Positions 13,201 through 22,819 of a DNA stretch of 64,000 bases are shown here, piece after piece. This DNA comes from Anaeramoeba flamelloides (lineage: Eukaryota > Metamonada > Anaeramoebidae): positions 3,472,001 to 3,536,000 of the forward strand of contig JANTQA010000021.1 in the NCBI GenBank assembly GCA_027625915.1, read 5' to 3'. The notes below the pieces were generated by a model. The model had not been told where the DNA came from and made no database searches. It saw nothing but the letters and a program-made list of their open reading frames with translations. Every line of letters begins with the position of its first letter. Position 1 is the stretch's first letter. The position numbers and the translations under genes were made by a program.

Positions 13201-16200
13201 TCCTTTTGCTGGTAATTCAATTTCTGGTAATTTTATATAACTATCTTGTCCATCAAAGTCAAAATAAATTTTTGGATCTGAATTCTTATGCGTTGTCATA
13301 TATCGAATTGATTGGATTAATAGTGTACTATATATAGGTATATATTTTCCTATTTACAAATTTTTATTGTTGTTGTTTTATATAAGGATAAATAAATATT
13401 ATATTATTTTTATAAAGGTTCAAGATTTGAATTAATATTAAATATTACATTTTTTTTTGGTAAAAATTTTGAAAATTAACTATTTTGTAAAATTTGTAGA
13501 TCGGTATTTAAAAGAAAAACCAAATTAACCTTAAAGGGGAATTAAAAAATGAACTTGAGATAAATATTATTAAGCTTTCTTGTTTTTAATTTTGATAAAA
13601 AAAATATGTTACTTTTACATTTTAGAAAGTGTTTTTTTAGGTTTGAAATTGAAATTGGTTTTCCTCATAAGAGTTTTAATAGGGATAAAATATTGCTTTT
13701 TTGTGCTTCACAAAATACATTTTTTAACCAAAAATATTTGTTTATTGGTAAAAAGAAAATTAATTCCATCTTTTTTTTTTTGAAGGTGATTAAGAAGATT
13801 TATGATTTAAAACCAAGAGATAAAATTCTTTTATTCTTTGAAAAAAAATTGATAATTGAAAAAAAAAATTTAAATTTAAAATTAAACCTTGAAATATCTA
13901 TCTAGATTTTTTTTCCAAATACTGATCAAAAAAAATTCAAAAAGTTTCAAAAAAATTATTGAATAAAAAAAAATATTTGCATTTTTTTTTATTTTTTTTA
14001 TTTATTGAAGAAGTGTAAATTACACTCAAGTTGCTCTTACAAACTCCTTTTCAGTCAAAGGGGCCCAGTTTTATTGAAGAGATGGAACACATTCTATGAG
14101 TTTAATTCATTACTCTTCTCAAAATAAATTTCAAATTTTTAGATCAAAATCATTTTTTCTCAATTTTTTATTTTGCTTTTTGCTTTTTTTGTTTTCTAAT
14201 TTTTGTTTTTTATTTTTTTTTTCTATTTTTTTTTATTAAAAAGTAAATTTGAAAAAAACAATGTTTGAAAATCCAAATTAACATTAAGAAAAGTGAGTCT
14301 TTGTATTTTCTTTTAAAATTCCTACATCTACAATTAAAAAATCTTATTGTTTACAATTTTAATTTTCGAAAGAAATTGAGAAATTTTGCACTAGACGTTC
14401 CAATGAAACTTCCCCAAAATTTTTGAAATTTTTTTTTTCGAATTTTTATAGTTTGTTCAGGTGTTTCTTTTATGAGTCTCAACCCTAATCCGAAGTTTAT
14501 TATTTCTCTTATTTCTTAACAATCGTAGTTTGGTTGATACTTTGTAAAAAAAGTTAATTTTCCATTTTTGTCTGTGACCATTTGAGTGAAATGGGGTTTA
14601 CTTAAATTTCCTTTCATAAATTTAAGCACGAAATCTACTATTTCACGATTATTCATTAATAAAAAAATTTTCAAACTGTCTTGGTTTAAAATTAATTCAT
14701 TGAGATTTTTTTCTTTTAATTTGTTTTTGAATATTAATCTATCTTTTTTCTCAGGAAAGATATATCCATAAAAAAATTATCAATATTTTCTATTATTTCC
14801 TTATTTTAAGATTTTAAAGATAAAGAACAAAATCTTATTTGAATTTTTATTGGATACATAGTAATATCTATTTAGACAGTTGGTAAATTGTCTTGAATTT
14901 TAGAATTGTTGTGCTTGACGGATAATTTAAGTATTTTTGTGTTGTAAATAAAGAATTTTGATTTTTTATTATTGTGGAATGTTTTTGTGGAATGTTATCA
15001 GGTGCCGTAGAGTGATGTAGTGCCTTAATTCAAAAGATTGGAGTAAACTCTTTGATTTTACTCCATTCTTTTAAATTCTGGAAAAGATAACGGCGGTTTT
15101 CTTGAGGTTTTCAGAATAAACAGTGAAACCAAGAAAATTTAACTACGTCCTAAACTTGTAGAATTTAATAACTCATTATATATTTTTATTAAAAATATTT
15201 TTTTTCGTTCAATTAAATATTCTAAAAACCAGTTGATTTTATTTTTTGTTGGTTGATTAAATTTTATTGATTTTTCTAATGAAAGAAGAGATAAATTTTT
15301 TAATTTTTTTTTTGAATTTTAATTTTTTTTTATTTTACTGAAATTACCATATTTTCAATTTCTAAATTCTTTTTTGTAAAATAAGAATTGGTTTGTTTCT
15401 GTTTATTTTGTATTTTTCAGTAATGTATGAAATAATACAAGAATTACAAAACTTGTTTATTGATTAATTTAAAATTATCAGTTTATAAAAAAATATTTCT
15501 ACTTCATTTGTTGGATTTATTTGGTAACTACTAAAGTTATAATTCATTTTAAATTTATTCTTGTTAGAGATTTCTGGCAACTAATTGTTAATAAATGATG
15601 ACTTTTATTTTGGAAAAAAATAATTATTTATTAAGATTTTAGATTTTTTTATACTTTTTATCTTTTCCAAATTTCCCTTCTTTTTAGGTGTTTGGGTTCC
15701 TTGGGTTCCTTAGGTTCCTTCTCTTTTTGTTTGTTTAGGTGTTTGGGGAAGTTCAAAGTCAAGAAAAAAATCATTATAAGAATTGGTAGACTTGGTCATG
15801 ACTAACCTAATCTAAAACTTGTTTTGATCAGATCAGAAATGAATTGAACTGGATTTAACCAAACTTGTTCATGATCAGATCTTCAACGAACGAATGCTAT
15901 CTGAAACCAACCAAAGTGAACCGAATTGAAGTTTCCGTACTAATCTGTAGAGTCGTTACTTGAACTGGGTTTTTGCTGCCGAGTCGATATCTCGTATTGG
16001 GATTTTTTATCTTTTACTGGAAACTTGCAAAAAAAAAAGAAAAAAAAATATTCAAAAAAAAGCAACTCAAAAGAAAATTTCGAAAACCAATTCTTATTCT
16101 TAAATAACAGAGCTTTATAGATTCAACACATCTATAAAGTTCTAAATTACACTTAATAAAGTAGCATATTTCATTTGATCTTTAGTTGTTCAAATATTTA

Positions 16201-19200
16201 GATCTCTTTATTAAAACAAATTATGGTGGCAATCCAAAAAAAATTAGAAATAAAAGGAAACAACCGCCAACCCATTCAACACTTTGGGTATAAAAAACAC
16301 TTTTCACTGAAGTTTTTACTTATTTTTTTACTATTTTTATGCTTTCATTTCTTACTTTTCTTTCTCTTTTTCTTATATTTGTTTAGAAATAAATTTTTTT
16401 CTTTTCATTTTTTAAAGAAAAGATATCCGATGAGCTATAATCTTGCCTAAATTAGAGCTAGGATAAAAAACTCTAAATACAATTTTAGGGTTTCAGGTGA
16501 GTTTCGTAGAGTACTTTAAAGTGCCTAGGTTTTTTTTTTATTCTTTTTTTTTTGTTTCGAAAATCTATCGATTTTGCAAATCAAAACAAAAATTAAAAAA
16601 ACCTAATGACAATTTTCCAAAATTCGAAAGAATAGAGAAAAATCAAAGATTTTACTCAATTCTTTTAAATTCTAGAAAACCTAACTGCGTTTTTTTTTAA
16701 TTTAAGAAATAAACCAAAAATTTATGAAATTTTCTTTTTATTTCAAAAATTAAAAAAAACATAACGTGAAGTACCTACGTTTTTTTAATTTCTAAAAGTA
16801 AAAAAAATCCAACGGCAAAAAGGAGGTAATTTTGTTGAGTCACCTCTCTTCAATAATAAAAATAATAATGTATTAAGTTTTTCTAAAAATTAGAATCAAT
16901 CAATTATTTTTTCACTACAAGACAATCAAAAATTCATATAAATTTTGATATGAATATTTTTTTTATGAATCCATCAAAAAAAAATTTAGAATTTATATGA
17001 AAAGAAAAAAAATAAAAAAATAAAAAAAAAAATACCTTCAATGCTTCTTAATAATCTAAATAGAGTTTTCAATTCTTTCACTGATATTGAAAAGGTGCCA
17101 ATAAAGCCTATTAAAAGTGAAATTTTAATTAACAATTCTTCATTTACTATATGTGGTATTAATGTTAATAAAAAATATAATAATCCAACTTCACATAATA
17201 TAGAAATATTCTTTTTGGACTTGTGGCATATTGTAAATATTAAGTCAATGAATTGTATAAAATAGTTTTGATTTAAATTGGAATAAATTCTAAAAATCAT
17301 AATAATTGCATCAGGATTTTTGATAATAAAATTTTTTTCCATATCAAAATCTTCTCCTGACATTAGCAAGTTCAAGAGTTGATTTTGAATTGATTGCATT
17401 ATTTTATTTTTGTTTTTCAGTTTTTGCTCTGAAGCCTGTATTTTTTGTAAAATGGGTATTAACAAATTGCCAAATTGTTGATAACCAAAATTGAAATTAA
17501 ATTGTAATAAATATTTGGGATTCACTCTAATTAGAGTATTTAAAAAATTTAAAACATTATGTATCAACAGTTCATGATATTTTTCAATTAATAGAATATT
17601 ACTAATAATGGTATTTAAATCAGAATCGTTTAATTGGCGTAAAATAAAAATATTTTCATTAATTGCATTTGTTAAATAAAATAAAATATCCTTAATCAGA
17701 TTTACGCCCTTTTCATTGGTGTTTTGGGTATTCTTAAGTATCAAATTAACTAACAGCGTTAGTAAATGATCATTTTTTGGTTCCCTTGGCATCACAATTA
17801 ACAAATGATGGATTTTTTGTAAAGCATAATTTTTGATTTTTGGTTCATTCAATAATGTTATTAAGATTTTTGAAACAGACAAACTATTTGTGATTGAAAA
17901 AATCATTTTTTCGGTTTTTTCTGAATTTAAAAATAATAAAATAATTTTACAAAATAAATAAATCGAATCTATCATATGTTTTAATACTTTCATAAAATTT
18001 TGATCATTTGAATTTTCACCCTCATTCTCTTCGTCTTTTTTCCCCTTCTGTTCAATTATTTTTTCTATAATTTTTTCCATGTCTATTTCTTTTTCTTTTT
18101 CTTTTTCTTTTTCTTTTTCTTTTTCTTTTTCTTTTTCTTTTTCTTTTTCTTTTTCTTTTTCTTTTTCTTTTTCTTTTTCTTTTTTTTCATTTTCGTTAAT
18201 GTTCGTTTGCTTATTGTTCTTTATTGTTTTTTTTAATTTTTTTTGTGAATTAATAATTTGAATAAATTGTTTATTTTTTTTTTCATTAATAATATTTAAA
18301 AAGTTGATAATTACTTTTGAAAAAATTGGGAAGGCCTTCAATTTCAATAAATATTCTGATGTTTTTTCATTAAGACTCTTATTATTCAATAACTTTTTCC
18401 ATATTTTAAAGATTATTTTAATAATTTTTGGATTGTTTTGATTATTTTTAAAAAGTTTTAATAATTTTTTACAATCATTCCTATTAATGTCATCAATTGA
18501 ATTTAAAAATATAAAATATTTAAAAATGATCTTTTGTATTTGTAAATAAAAGATTTTTGTGTTTTTTTCTTGATTTATTAATTGTAAATTTTTTTTTTGA
18601 TTCCCATTTTGGTTTTGATTTTTATTTTCATTTTCATTTTCATTTTCGAAATTATTTTCATTTTCATTTTCATTTTTATTTTTATTTTCATTTTTATTTC
18701 CATTTTCATTTTCATTTTCATTTAGGGTTTCATTTTGGTTCTCATTTTGATTTTGATTTTTTTTTTCATTTTTGTCGTCAACTTTATTTTTATTTTCATT
18801 TTCCTCCAACCCTTCTTTGTTTTGTTTGACATTTTTTATATTTTGAATTTCTCTTTTATTACTCTTATCATTTTCATTTTCCAACTTTATCCTATTTTGT
18901 CTTTCATGGCAATCAATGCAAAAATAAGTTGAAAATAAATAATCCCAAACATAATTTTCTCTTAAAAATTTAATAAACTTTGTTTTATATTTCTTTTTTT
19001 TTATATTAATTGATTTTTTAAAAAGAAATTCCATGATATAGAATTGTAATTCAGGTGAAGCAAATTCTAAATAATTTCTCATTGTTTTATTAATTTTACT
19101 TGGGTTATAATTATTATTGAAACAATTCAAAAATGTGATGATTATGTCTTGTTTTAATTTGTTGATATTTTGATCACAAACCTCTACAAATACGAAATTA

Positions 19201-21335
19201 ATTTTTTTTTTTTTTTTTTTTTTATTATATTTATTTTCAGAATAATCGAAAATGTCAGATATTATTTGAAAAATGTTTTTAATTTTAATATTTAATAATT
19301 TTTCAAATTTGTGATTAATTTGATCGAAATTCATTATATTTGAATATTCCAAAATATTTTCTGGTTTATTATTAATTTCAATAATTGAAGTCGGATATTC
19401 TGGTAGGTTTGAATATTGGCAATTTTTCAATTTCAAATTTTGAATGTTTAATTTTGAATTATTTGTAGTGCTGTGGTGTGTGTTGCTTTTGTTGGCGATG
19501 GCAATGGTGTTGTCTATGCTTATGCTCCTGTTTAGATTGTTTTCCATTTTGAATGAATTATTCGTTTTTTTAAAAATAGAATAATCCTTCATTCTGTAAA
19601 TGTTTTTGATATTAAAAAGTAATAAGTCTGTTAAATTGTGAATTGGAATTTGTGATTCAATTAGCTTTATATTATTATGATCAATATATAAGCAAAATCG
19701 CATCCATTGTATTGAATATTTAAAAAAAAGATAATCAATTTTGCATTGTTTCATTTTATTTAGCGGTTTATTTAATTTAATTGTTTCGTTTGTTTTTAAT
19801 AAAATATTTTGAAAATATTGATTTATTATTTTATTTTTTAATTTCTTATCTGTTATATTCAATTCGAAATTTGGTTTATGGTAATTTGAAAAGTTTAATG
19901 AAATTAATTTTACTAATTTTTTTAAAAGTGTATCTGTAAATATCTTTTTTCCATGAATATTATCAAATATTTTCATAAATGATGAATCTTTTTGAATAAT
20001 TTGATCGATAATTTGAAATAATTGATTAATTAATTTAAATAAATTTTTTTGAATATTATTAAACCAGCTATTTAGGAAATATTTTTTTTTTAGCTTTGAA
20101 ATGTTGATAGAAAATTTTAATAAGAGTGATAGTATTTGACAAAGAAACAATTCGTCATAATCTATTTGTTGTTTTTTGTTTATATTTAGTTTTTGGAAAT
20201 CGTGATTAATGAAAATCAAAAAGCGAGTTCTATCTTTTAAATAGAGATTAATAATTTGATAAATTTCTTGGATTATATACTTGGAAAAAAATAAACTAAA
20301 TAATTGATAATTTGATAATTCAATTTTTTTTCTTTTATTTTTCTCTTTGTTCCTGTTATTGTTATTGTTATTGTTTTTGTTTTTGTTTGGATTTTTGCTT
20401 TTGCTTTTTCTCTTGTTTTTGCCTTTTTTTTTGTTTTTACTGCCATTGTTGTTTTTGTTGTTGTTTATACCTTGGTCTATTATATTTTTACAAAGTGCTT
20501 TAAAAAACTTTGCTGTTGAATTTCCGATATCGATCAGATAAATAAACATTCCATATTGAATGAACATTTTCCTATTTGGCACAAATCTACAAAGTAAATT
20601 AATCATTTTAAGCGAAATAACATAAGAAATTTGGAAAATGTCTTGTGTGTTTGAAGTTGCCCCCATGTTTTGAAAATTTTCATCTTGTACTTTGTGGTTT
20701 AAGATTGGTTTCGATTTGAGAATAAAAATGGAAACGTGTTAAAAGAAGAACTGAAGAAAACTACAGGAAAATTCGGATTACTTACATCTAATAAACGATC
20801 GTTTGAAAAAAATTAACAGCTGGAGTGTTGATTTGACTAAATCATTAAACGAAAGAATTACTTCTTCTTTCTGGCTTGTGACAAAAATTTTTTGGTTTTT
20901 GTCTTTTAAAGAAAGCGATGGATCCCAATTCCGATATTTGCTCAGGAACACTTTTGAAAATGATACAAAGATTTTGATAAACAGATCCTAATCGGTAAAA
21001 CAAAAAGATGAAAAAAAATAAAAAAAGAAGAATAAATAGAGTTGTTGTGAAAGAAATTGTGTTGTGGAAAAATTAATAGAGATGATTTTGAATTTTATTG
21101 CTTTTATCTTTTTTGTTTTATCTTTTATCTTTTATCTTTTTTCTTTTTTCTTTTGTGTTTGTTGTAGTAAAAAGAAAATTACTGTTTCATTATTTTTGAT
21201 ATGATCCCAAATTGTTTGTAATTCTTGATCGTAAAAATGAATTTCTATTTGAAACGTATTCTCAAAAATACAGTCTACAACAGAACTATATTTTTGTTTT
21301 GTTTTTTTTTTTGTTGAGCTTTTAAAAAAATTCAT
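750..21335 (-). CDS. Neurobeachin/LRBA-type BEACH protein, six-exon giant gene
   Basis: Large BEACH-family scaffold expected to act at Golgi/endosomal membranes in vesicle traffic. I join six exons: 21335-21183, 20987-20786, 20689-17036, 13349-12390, 9557-5325 and 2524-750. All junctions are GT-AG and stay in frame, giving about 3,658 residues (human NBEA and LRBA about 2,900). Domain order is N-terminal ARM-like region, ConA-like lectin domain (about 1370-1560), second ARM/DUF4704-like region, PH (about 2820-2935), BEACH (about 2949-3220) and C-terminal WD40 repeats. It is NBEA/LRBA rather than WDFY3 or LYST type: the lectin domain is followed by a GGI..FFPLIAQID segment, a RRRR run precedes the PH domain, BEACH contains TIAGRTYNDLNQYPIFPW and DLSKPIGALN, and the protein ends in WD repeats without FYVE. 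Extra length comes from Lys/Glu/Asn tracts. The start at 21335 is the first Met of the exon 1 frame that precedes conserved-looking sequence; other 5' exons cannot be excluded. Confidence 0.9.
3161..3218. repeat. (TA)n microsatellite with TACA/TATG shoulders
   Basis: About 20 TA units flanked by TACA repeats on the left and TATG repeats on the right, so the whole tract is self-complementary. Inside BEACH intron 5. Confidence 0.9.
4005..4115 (-). repeat. Repeat B, reversed copy
   Basis: Reverse complement matches the B unit at 61316-61500: AGAAGT..AAATTACACTCTA, then CCTTTTACTTAAATTTCCT, then GTAAAATCATAGATTTCACG. About 100 bp is recognisable. Confidence 0.7.
4386..4900. repeat. Pair of ~20-bp direct repeats bracketing the HTH fragment
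   Basis: GTGTGCCCTTTTATTTGAAA at about 4387 and GTGTGCCCTTTTGTTTGAAA at about 4879 differ at one base and lie ~490 bp apart in the same orientation. They flank the possible Tc1-like remnant. They may be element ends or a duplicated target; I cannot decide which. Confidence 0.5.
4492..4737 (-). pseudogene. Possible Tc1/mariner (IS630-like) DNA-binding fragment
   Basis: An open stretch of about 80 codons inside BEACH intron 5. It reads as two helix-turn-helix-like halves: INGNSLSLISNELEIG with a following DHYWIDAWNKEKR, then TKEQEELRLYIEYE and SLTCKELS. That is the arrangement of the bipartite N-terminal domain of Tc1/IS630 transposases (first HTH, basic linker, then a T.EQ..L...I...LT..EL block). 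There is no ATG, a stop follows directly and no DDE domain is visible, so if real it is a remnant. A chance open frame is the main alternative. Confidence 0.3.
5325..9557 (-). CDS. BEACH gene exon 5: ARM/DUF4704 region, linker, PH and first half of BEACH
   Basis: About 1,410 codons. The first ~500 are ARM-like repeats (QEEMIKCEGFKIISYLFQII aligns with the MLGGKGFLVIGYLLEK segment of NBEA). A charged linker with dense EKEK runs lies near 7150-7370. The RGPWGNG motif and HLTEDASRRRRILKRN lead into the PH domain (ECEMIISTMVIPGTFVITVT to NFKSNMRETVYKSL), then BEACH starts at MWQRREMSNFDYLMELNTIA. The donor at 5324 cuts the LQGG motif of BEACH after the first base of a Gly codon. Confidence 0.93.
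10229..10267. repeat. (TA)n microsatellite
   Basis: About 19 TA units, directly followed by the end sequence of repeat A. Confidence 0.9.
10267..10297 (+). repeat. Repeat A, isolated 5' end
   Basis: TTTTTCAGTCAAAGGGGCCC followed by AGTT is the left end of repeat A (compare 14041 and 47272). The internal part of A does not follow, so this is a truncated copy. Confidence 0.7.
10498..11302. mobile_element. Foldback element with ~150-bp inverted arms
   Basis: Left arm about 10500-10650, right arm about 11135-11302 in reverse. Matching blocks include GCCAATATACTCAGT, AAAATTTTTTAACCAC, GAAAATACCC and TAAAGGTAAA. Arms agree at roughly three quarters of positions by eye. The ~480-bp centre has no open frame. 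Terminal duplications are not clear. It resembles a foldback or MITE-type DNA element. Confidence 0.65.
12390..13349 (-). CDS. BEACH gene exon 4: ConA-like lectin domain
   Basis: Contains the concanavalin A-like domain of NBEA/LRBA: YFDFDGQDSYIKLPEIELP, then GYTFSSWIYIP, a WFHLSFSHSSNGNLILYLNG strand pair and FFGKMGTIYFFN..LPQSQIEEIFKLG. It ends with DINDILYCLGGIKIFFPLIA, which matches the SIGGIQVLFPLFAQLD junction of vertebrate NBEA. Acceptor is AAATAG at 13350; an alternative AG near 13331 gives an immediate stop. Donor is GTAAGT at 12389. Confidence 0.9.
14005..14770 (+). repeat. Repeat B interrupted by element A
   Basis: B reads up to about 14040 (GAAGTGTAAATTACACTC) and resumes at about 14599 (CTTAAATTTCCTTTC, then CGAAATCTACTATTTCACGA). 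The uninterrupted copy at 61316-61500 joins these two parts directly, so A inserted into a pre-existing B. Confidence 0.8.
14041..14598 (+). mobile_element. Element A (~560-bp MITE-like), full copy nested in B
   Basis: Ends form an imperfect inverted repeat of about 22 bp: AACTCCTTTTCAGTCAAA at the left against AACCCCATTTCACTCAAA read inward from the right. TTAC flanks both sides; comparison with intact B suggests a 3-4 bp target duplication (TAC or TTAC). The body is non-coding. A second full copy is at 47272-47831. Confidence 0.75.
15002..15096. repeat. Hairpin repeat E, copy 1
   Basis: GGTGCCGTAGAGTG, then an imperfect palindrome (AATTCAAAAGATTGGAGTAA against TTTACTCCATTCTTTTAAAT), then GATAACGGCGG. 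Shares order and motifs with 16495-16700 and, in reverse, 56674-56816. Confidence 0.65.
15691..15722 (+). repeat. GGTTCCTT tandem repeat
   Basis: Three near-identical GGTTCCTT units flanked by two TAGGTGTTTGGG copies (about 15687 and 15738), a small tandem duplication inside BEACH intron 3. Confidence 0.7.
16495..16700. repeat. Hairpin repeat E, copy 2
   Basis: TTTCGTAGAGTAC, AAAGTGCCTAGG, GAAAGAATAGAGAAAAATCA, CTCAATTCTTTTAAATTCTA and AACCTAACTGCG appear in the same order as in the other E copies, with extra poly-T in the middle. Confidence 0.6.
17036..20689 (-). CDS. BEACH gene exon 3: N-terminal ARM-like region with KE and NE tracts
   Basis: About 1,218 codons of mostly helical, Leu/Ile-rich ARM-like sequence broken by low-complexity runs: poly-Asn/Lys near 20350-20470, an Asn-Glu tract at 18600-18790 and a Lys-Glu tract at 18087-18187. 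The last ~100 residues (DFDMEKNFIIKNPDAI, CEVGLLYFLL, VKELKTLFRLL) match the segment just before the lectin domain of NBEA/LRBA (compare DLEMNFIIQ..., TEVGLVEKVL, VRELKLFFSKL). The 5' boundary is ambiguous: AG acceptors at 20690 and 20684 are both in phase. The 3' donor is GTATTT at 17035. Confidence 0.85.
18087..18187 (-). repeat. In-frame hexanucleotide microsatellite coding (Lys-Glu)n
   Basis: About sixteen TTTTTC units on the plus strand, read as GAAAAA (Glu-Lys) in exon 3 of the BEACH gene. Six-base units keep the reading frame whatever the copy number, so the tract can vary in length without breaking the protein. Confidence 0.9.
18600..18790 (-). repeat. Asn/Glu/Lys hexamer-rich coding tract
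   Basis: Degenerate TTTTCA units encode a NENENENK-type run in exon 3 of the BEACH gene. Less pure than the nearby Lys-Glu tract, so probably older or interrupted. Confidence 0.75.
20786..20987 (-). CDS. BEACH gene exon 2 (67 codons)
   Basis: Open from TTAG acceptor to GTAAGT donor (20785), phase 0 in and phase 1 out. Translation is protein-like (KVFLSKYRNWDPSLSLKD, then QKEEVILSFNDLVKSTLQLL), with much better codon character than the surrounding introns. It joins in frame to exon 1, and to exon 3 at either of two acceptors. No named domain; it belongs to the N-terminal helical region of the family. Confidence 0.65.
21183..21335 (-). CDS. BEACH gene exon 1 (N terminus, 51 aa)
   Basis: Starts at ATG 21335-21333 (MNFFKSSTKKK...) and ends in phase 0 at a GTAATT donor at 21182. 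The 195-bp intron ends at a pyrimidine-rich TTAG before 20987. The frame is open upstream of this Met as far as 21464, so a start up to 43 codons earlier is possible, but that stretch looks like random Phe/Leu-rich translation. Support is splice logic and amino-acid character (DQELQTIWDHIKNNET), not a recognised domain. Confidence 0.55.
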
Positions 21336-21639
21336 AAAGTGAAAAGTACAAAAAAACAAAAAATGATTTTGAAAAATAGAACATTTTTCGAAATTCTGGA
21401 CTCTTATTCCCCTCAGTGTTCTATTTAATTTGAGTGTAACTTTAGAGAGTCCTTGGATTCTCAAATATTAAATTAAAAAATATTTTCCTCAATTTAGAAA
21501 CTCATTTTTGAAAGAAGATCGGGTAGTGTTTCAAATTAATAAAAAAAAATTAAGAATTGATAATTTAATTATATATTTGTTTGTCAACAATTAACTCAAA
21601 GGTAAGGGATAACATATTTGAAAAAAAATCGTTTTGTTA

Positions 21640-22790
21640 GTTTTCATCGCAAATTCAAAAAAATTTTACCACATTTTGAAATTGAAAACAAAGTAAAAAT
21701 CTGATGACTAAAATACAAAACTTACTTTTCAATTCTATTTACCAAAACAGATTATTTCCTTTAAAGATTGATTCATTATTTACATTTTTCAAAAAGTTCA
21801 AAATCCAATAGATCTTACTGAATTATTCCAAAAAATTATTTTCTTTGAAAGAAGATTAAAATCTTATTATCTATAAAGCAAGTAGTTAAATATATACTTT
21901 AAAAATCAAACTATTAAGTGTTAAAAGAACTCAGAAAATAAAATCTACTTAAAATCAATAAAATTACAATAATTATTTTAAACTTGTAAAAATATAATTT
22001 TTTGATTCTAAGATCAGATTTCGGATCTATTTTTTTATTTTGGTAAAAAAAAAAATATTATATAGACAATCAAACCAGTTGTATTCAAATTTTTCCCAAA
22101 ATAGTTTTTTCAAACCTAGAAAATTCGACTTATAATCGAAAAAAATACCTTTTATTTTGATTGTTTTTATTAATAATAATGGCTACAATCTTAATTTTTT
22201 CAGTAAGTCATTAATAATACAAAGATTAAAACTGTTAATATTTTTTACAGTTATTACTCAACTTTTAAGATATTTTCAAACAAATAAAACCAATTGAAAT
22301 TAATTATTTTTAAAAAAAAATGAGAGATATTATCAAATAATTAATTTATAGAATATCAATTTGTTATTTTGATAATGAATATTTGAAAAAGGGTATTATC
22401 TATTCTTTTAAATTTCAAGTAATTTAATAAATTATTTGCTATTAAAAGAGATAATCAACTATTCAACTCTTGGAGGATTCAATATTTAAGGTTATTTTTC
22501 CTTTATTTGTAACATAAGATTAAATTTTCAATGTTATTGGCTCCTCATAGAAACTCTTGAAAACTACTAAAAGTGAAGATTTCTTACAAATAATAAAAAT
22601 GTTAAACAAACTTTTTTTTTTGTTTTATCAAATTGAAAAATCTATAAAAAGTATCTGATTTTTGACTGGAAATTTAATAGGGGGGAATGAACTCTATTTT
22701 ACAATGATAATTTGTCGATAGAAAATTGAGGAAAGTGTTTATTTCGAAAGTTTTATTTAATAGTTTTGCATAATATATGTTATCTTAGCT
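21640..22790 (+). repeat. Duplication D, copy 1
   Basis: Collinear with 51280-52430 over about 1.15 kb, with many indels. Shared blocks include CAAATTCAAAAAAATTTTAC, AAAAAATTATTTTCTTT, TATTTTCAAACAAATAAAAC and CTTTTAAATTTCAAG. Neither copy has a protein-like frame, so this is a diverged non-coding repeat or segmental duplicate. Confidence 0.7.
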
Positions 22791-22819
22791 TTGGGAAAAC
22801 AAATACTAATTTGATATAA

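Larger units (their letters stand above)
13350..17035 (-). other. BEACH intron 3 (3.7 kb)
   Basis: GTATTT donor, AAATAG acceptor. Holds the nested A-in-B insertion (14005-14770), two members of hairpin family E (15002-15096, 16495-16700), a small GGTTCCTT tandem repeat (15691-15722) and a less AT-rich patch at 15780-15990. Open frames at 13580-13905 have no recognisable protein character. Confidence 0.8.

Noticed and set aside
13580-13905. Overlapping plus-strand frames of 67 and 99 codons
   Set aside because: They lie inside a confirmed BEACH intron, are Phe/Lys/Ile-rich from poly-T/A composition, and overlap each other in different frames.
20751-20785. A 35-bp intron in the BEACH gene ending at CTTCAG
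   Set aside because: The following frame hits TAA within four codons; only the acceptors at 20690 and 20684 keep the reading frame.
20803-20991. 62-codon plus-strand frame at the BEACH 5' region
   Set aside because: Antisense of exon 2, which is better supported by splice phase and residue character.
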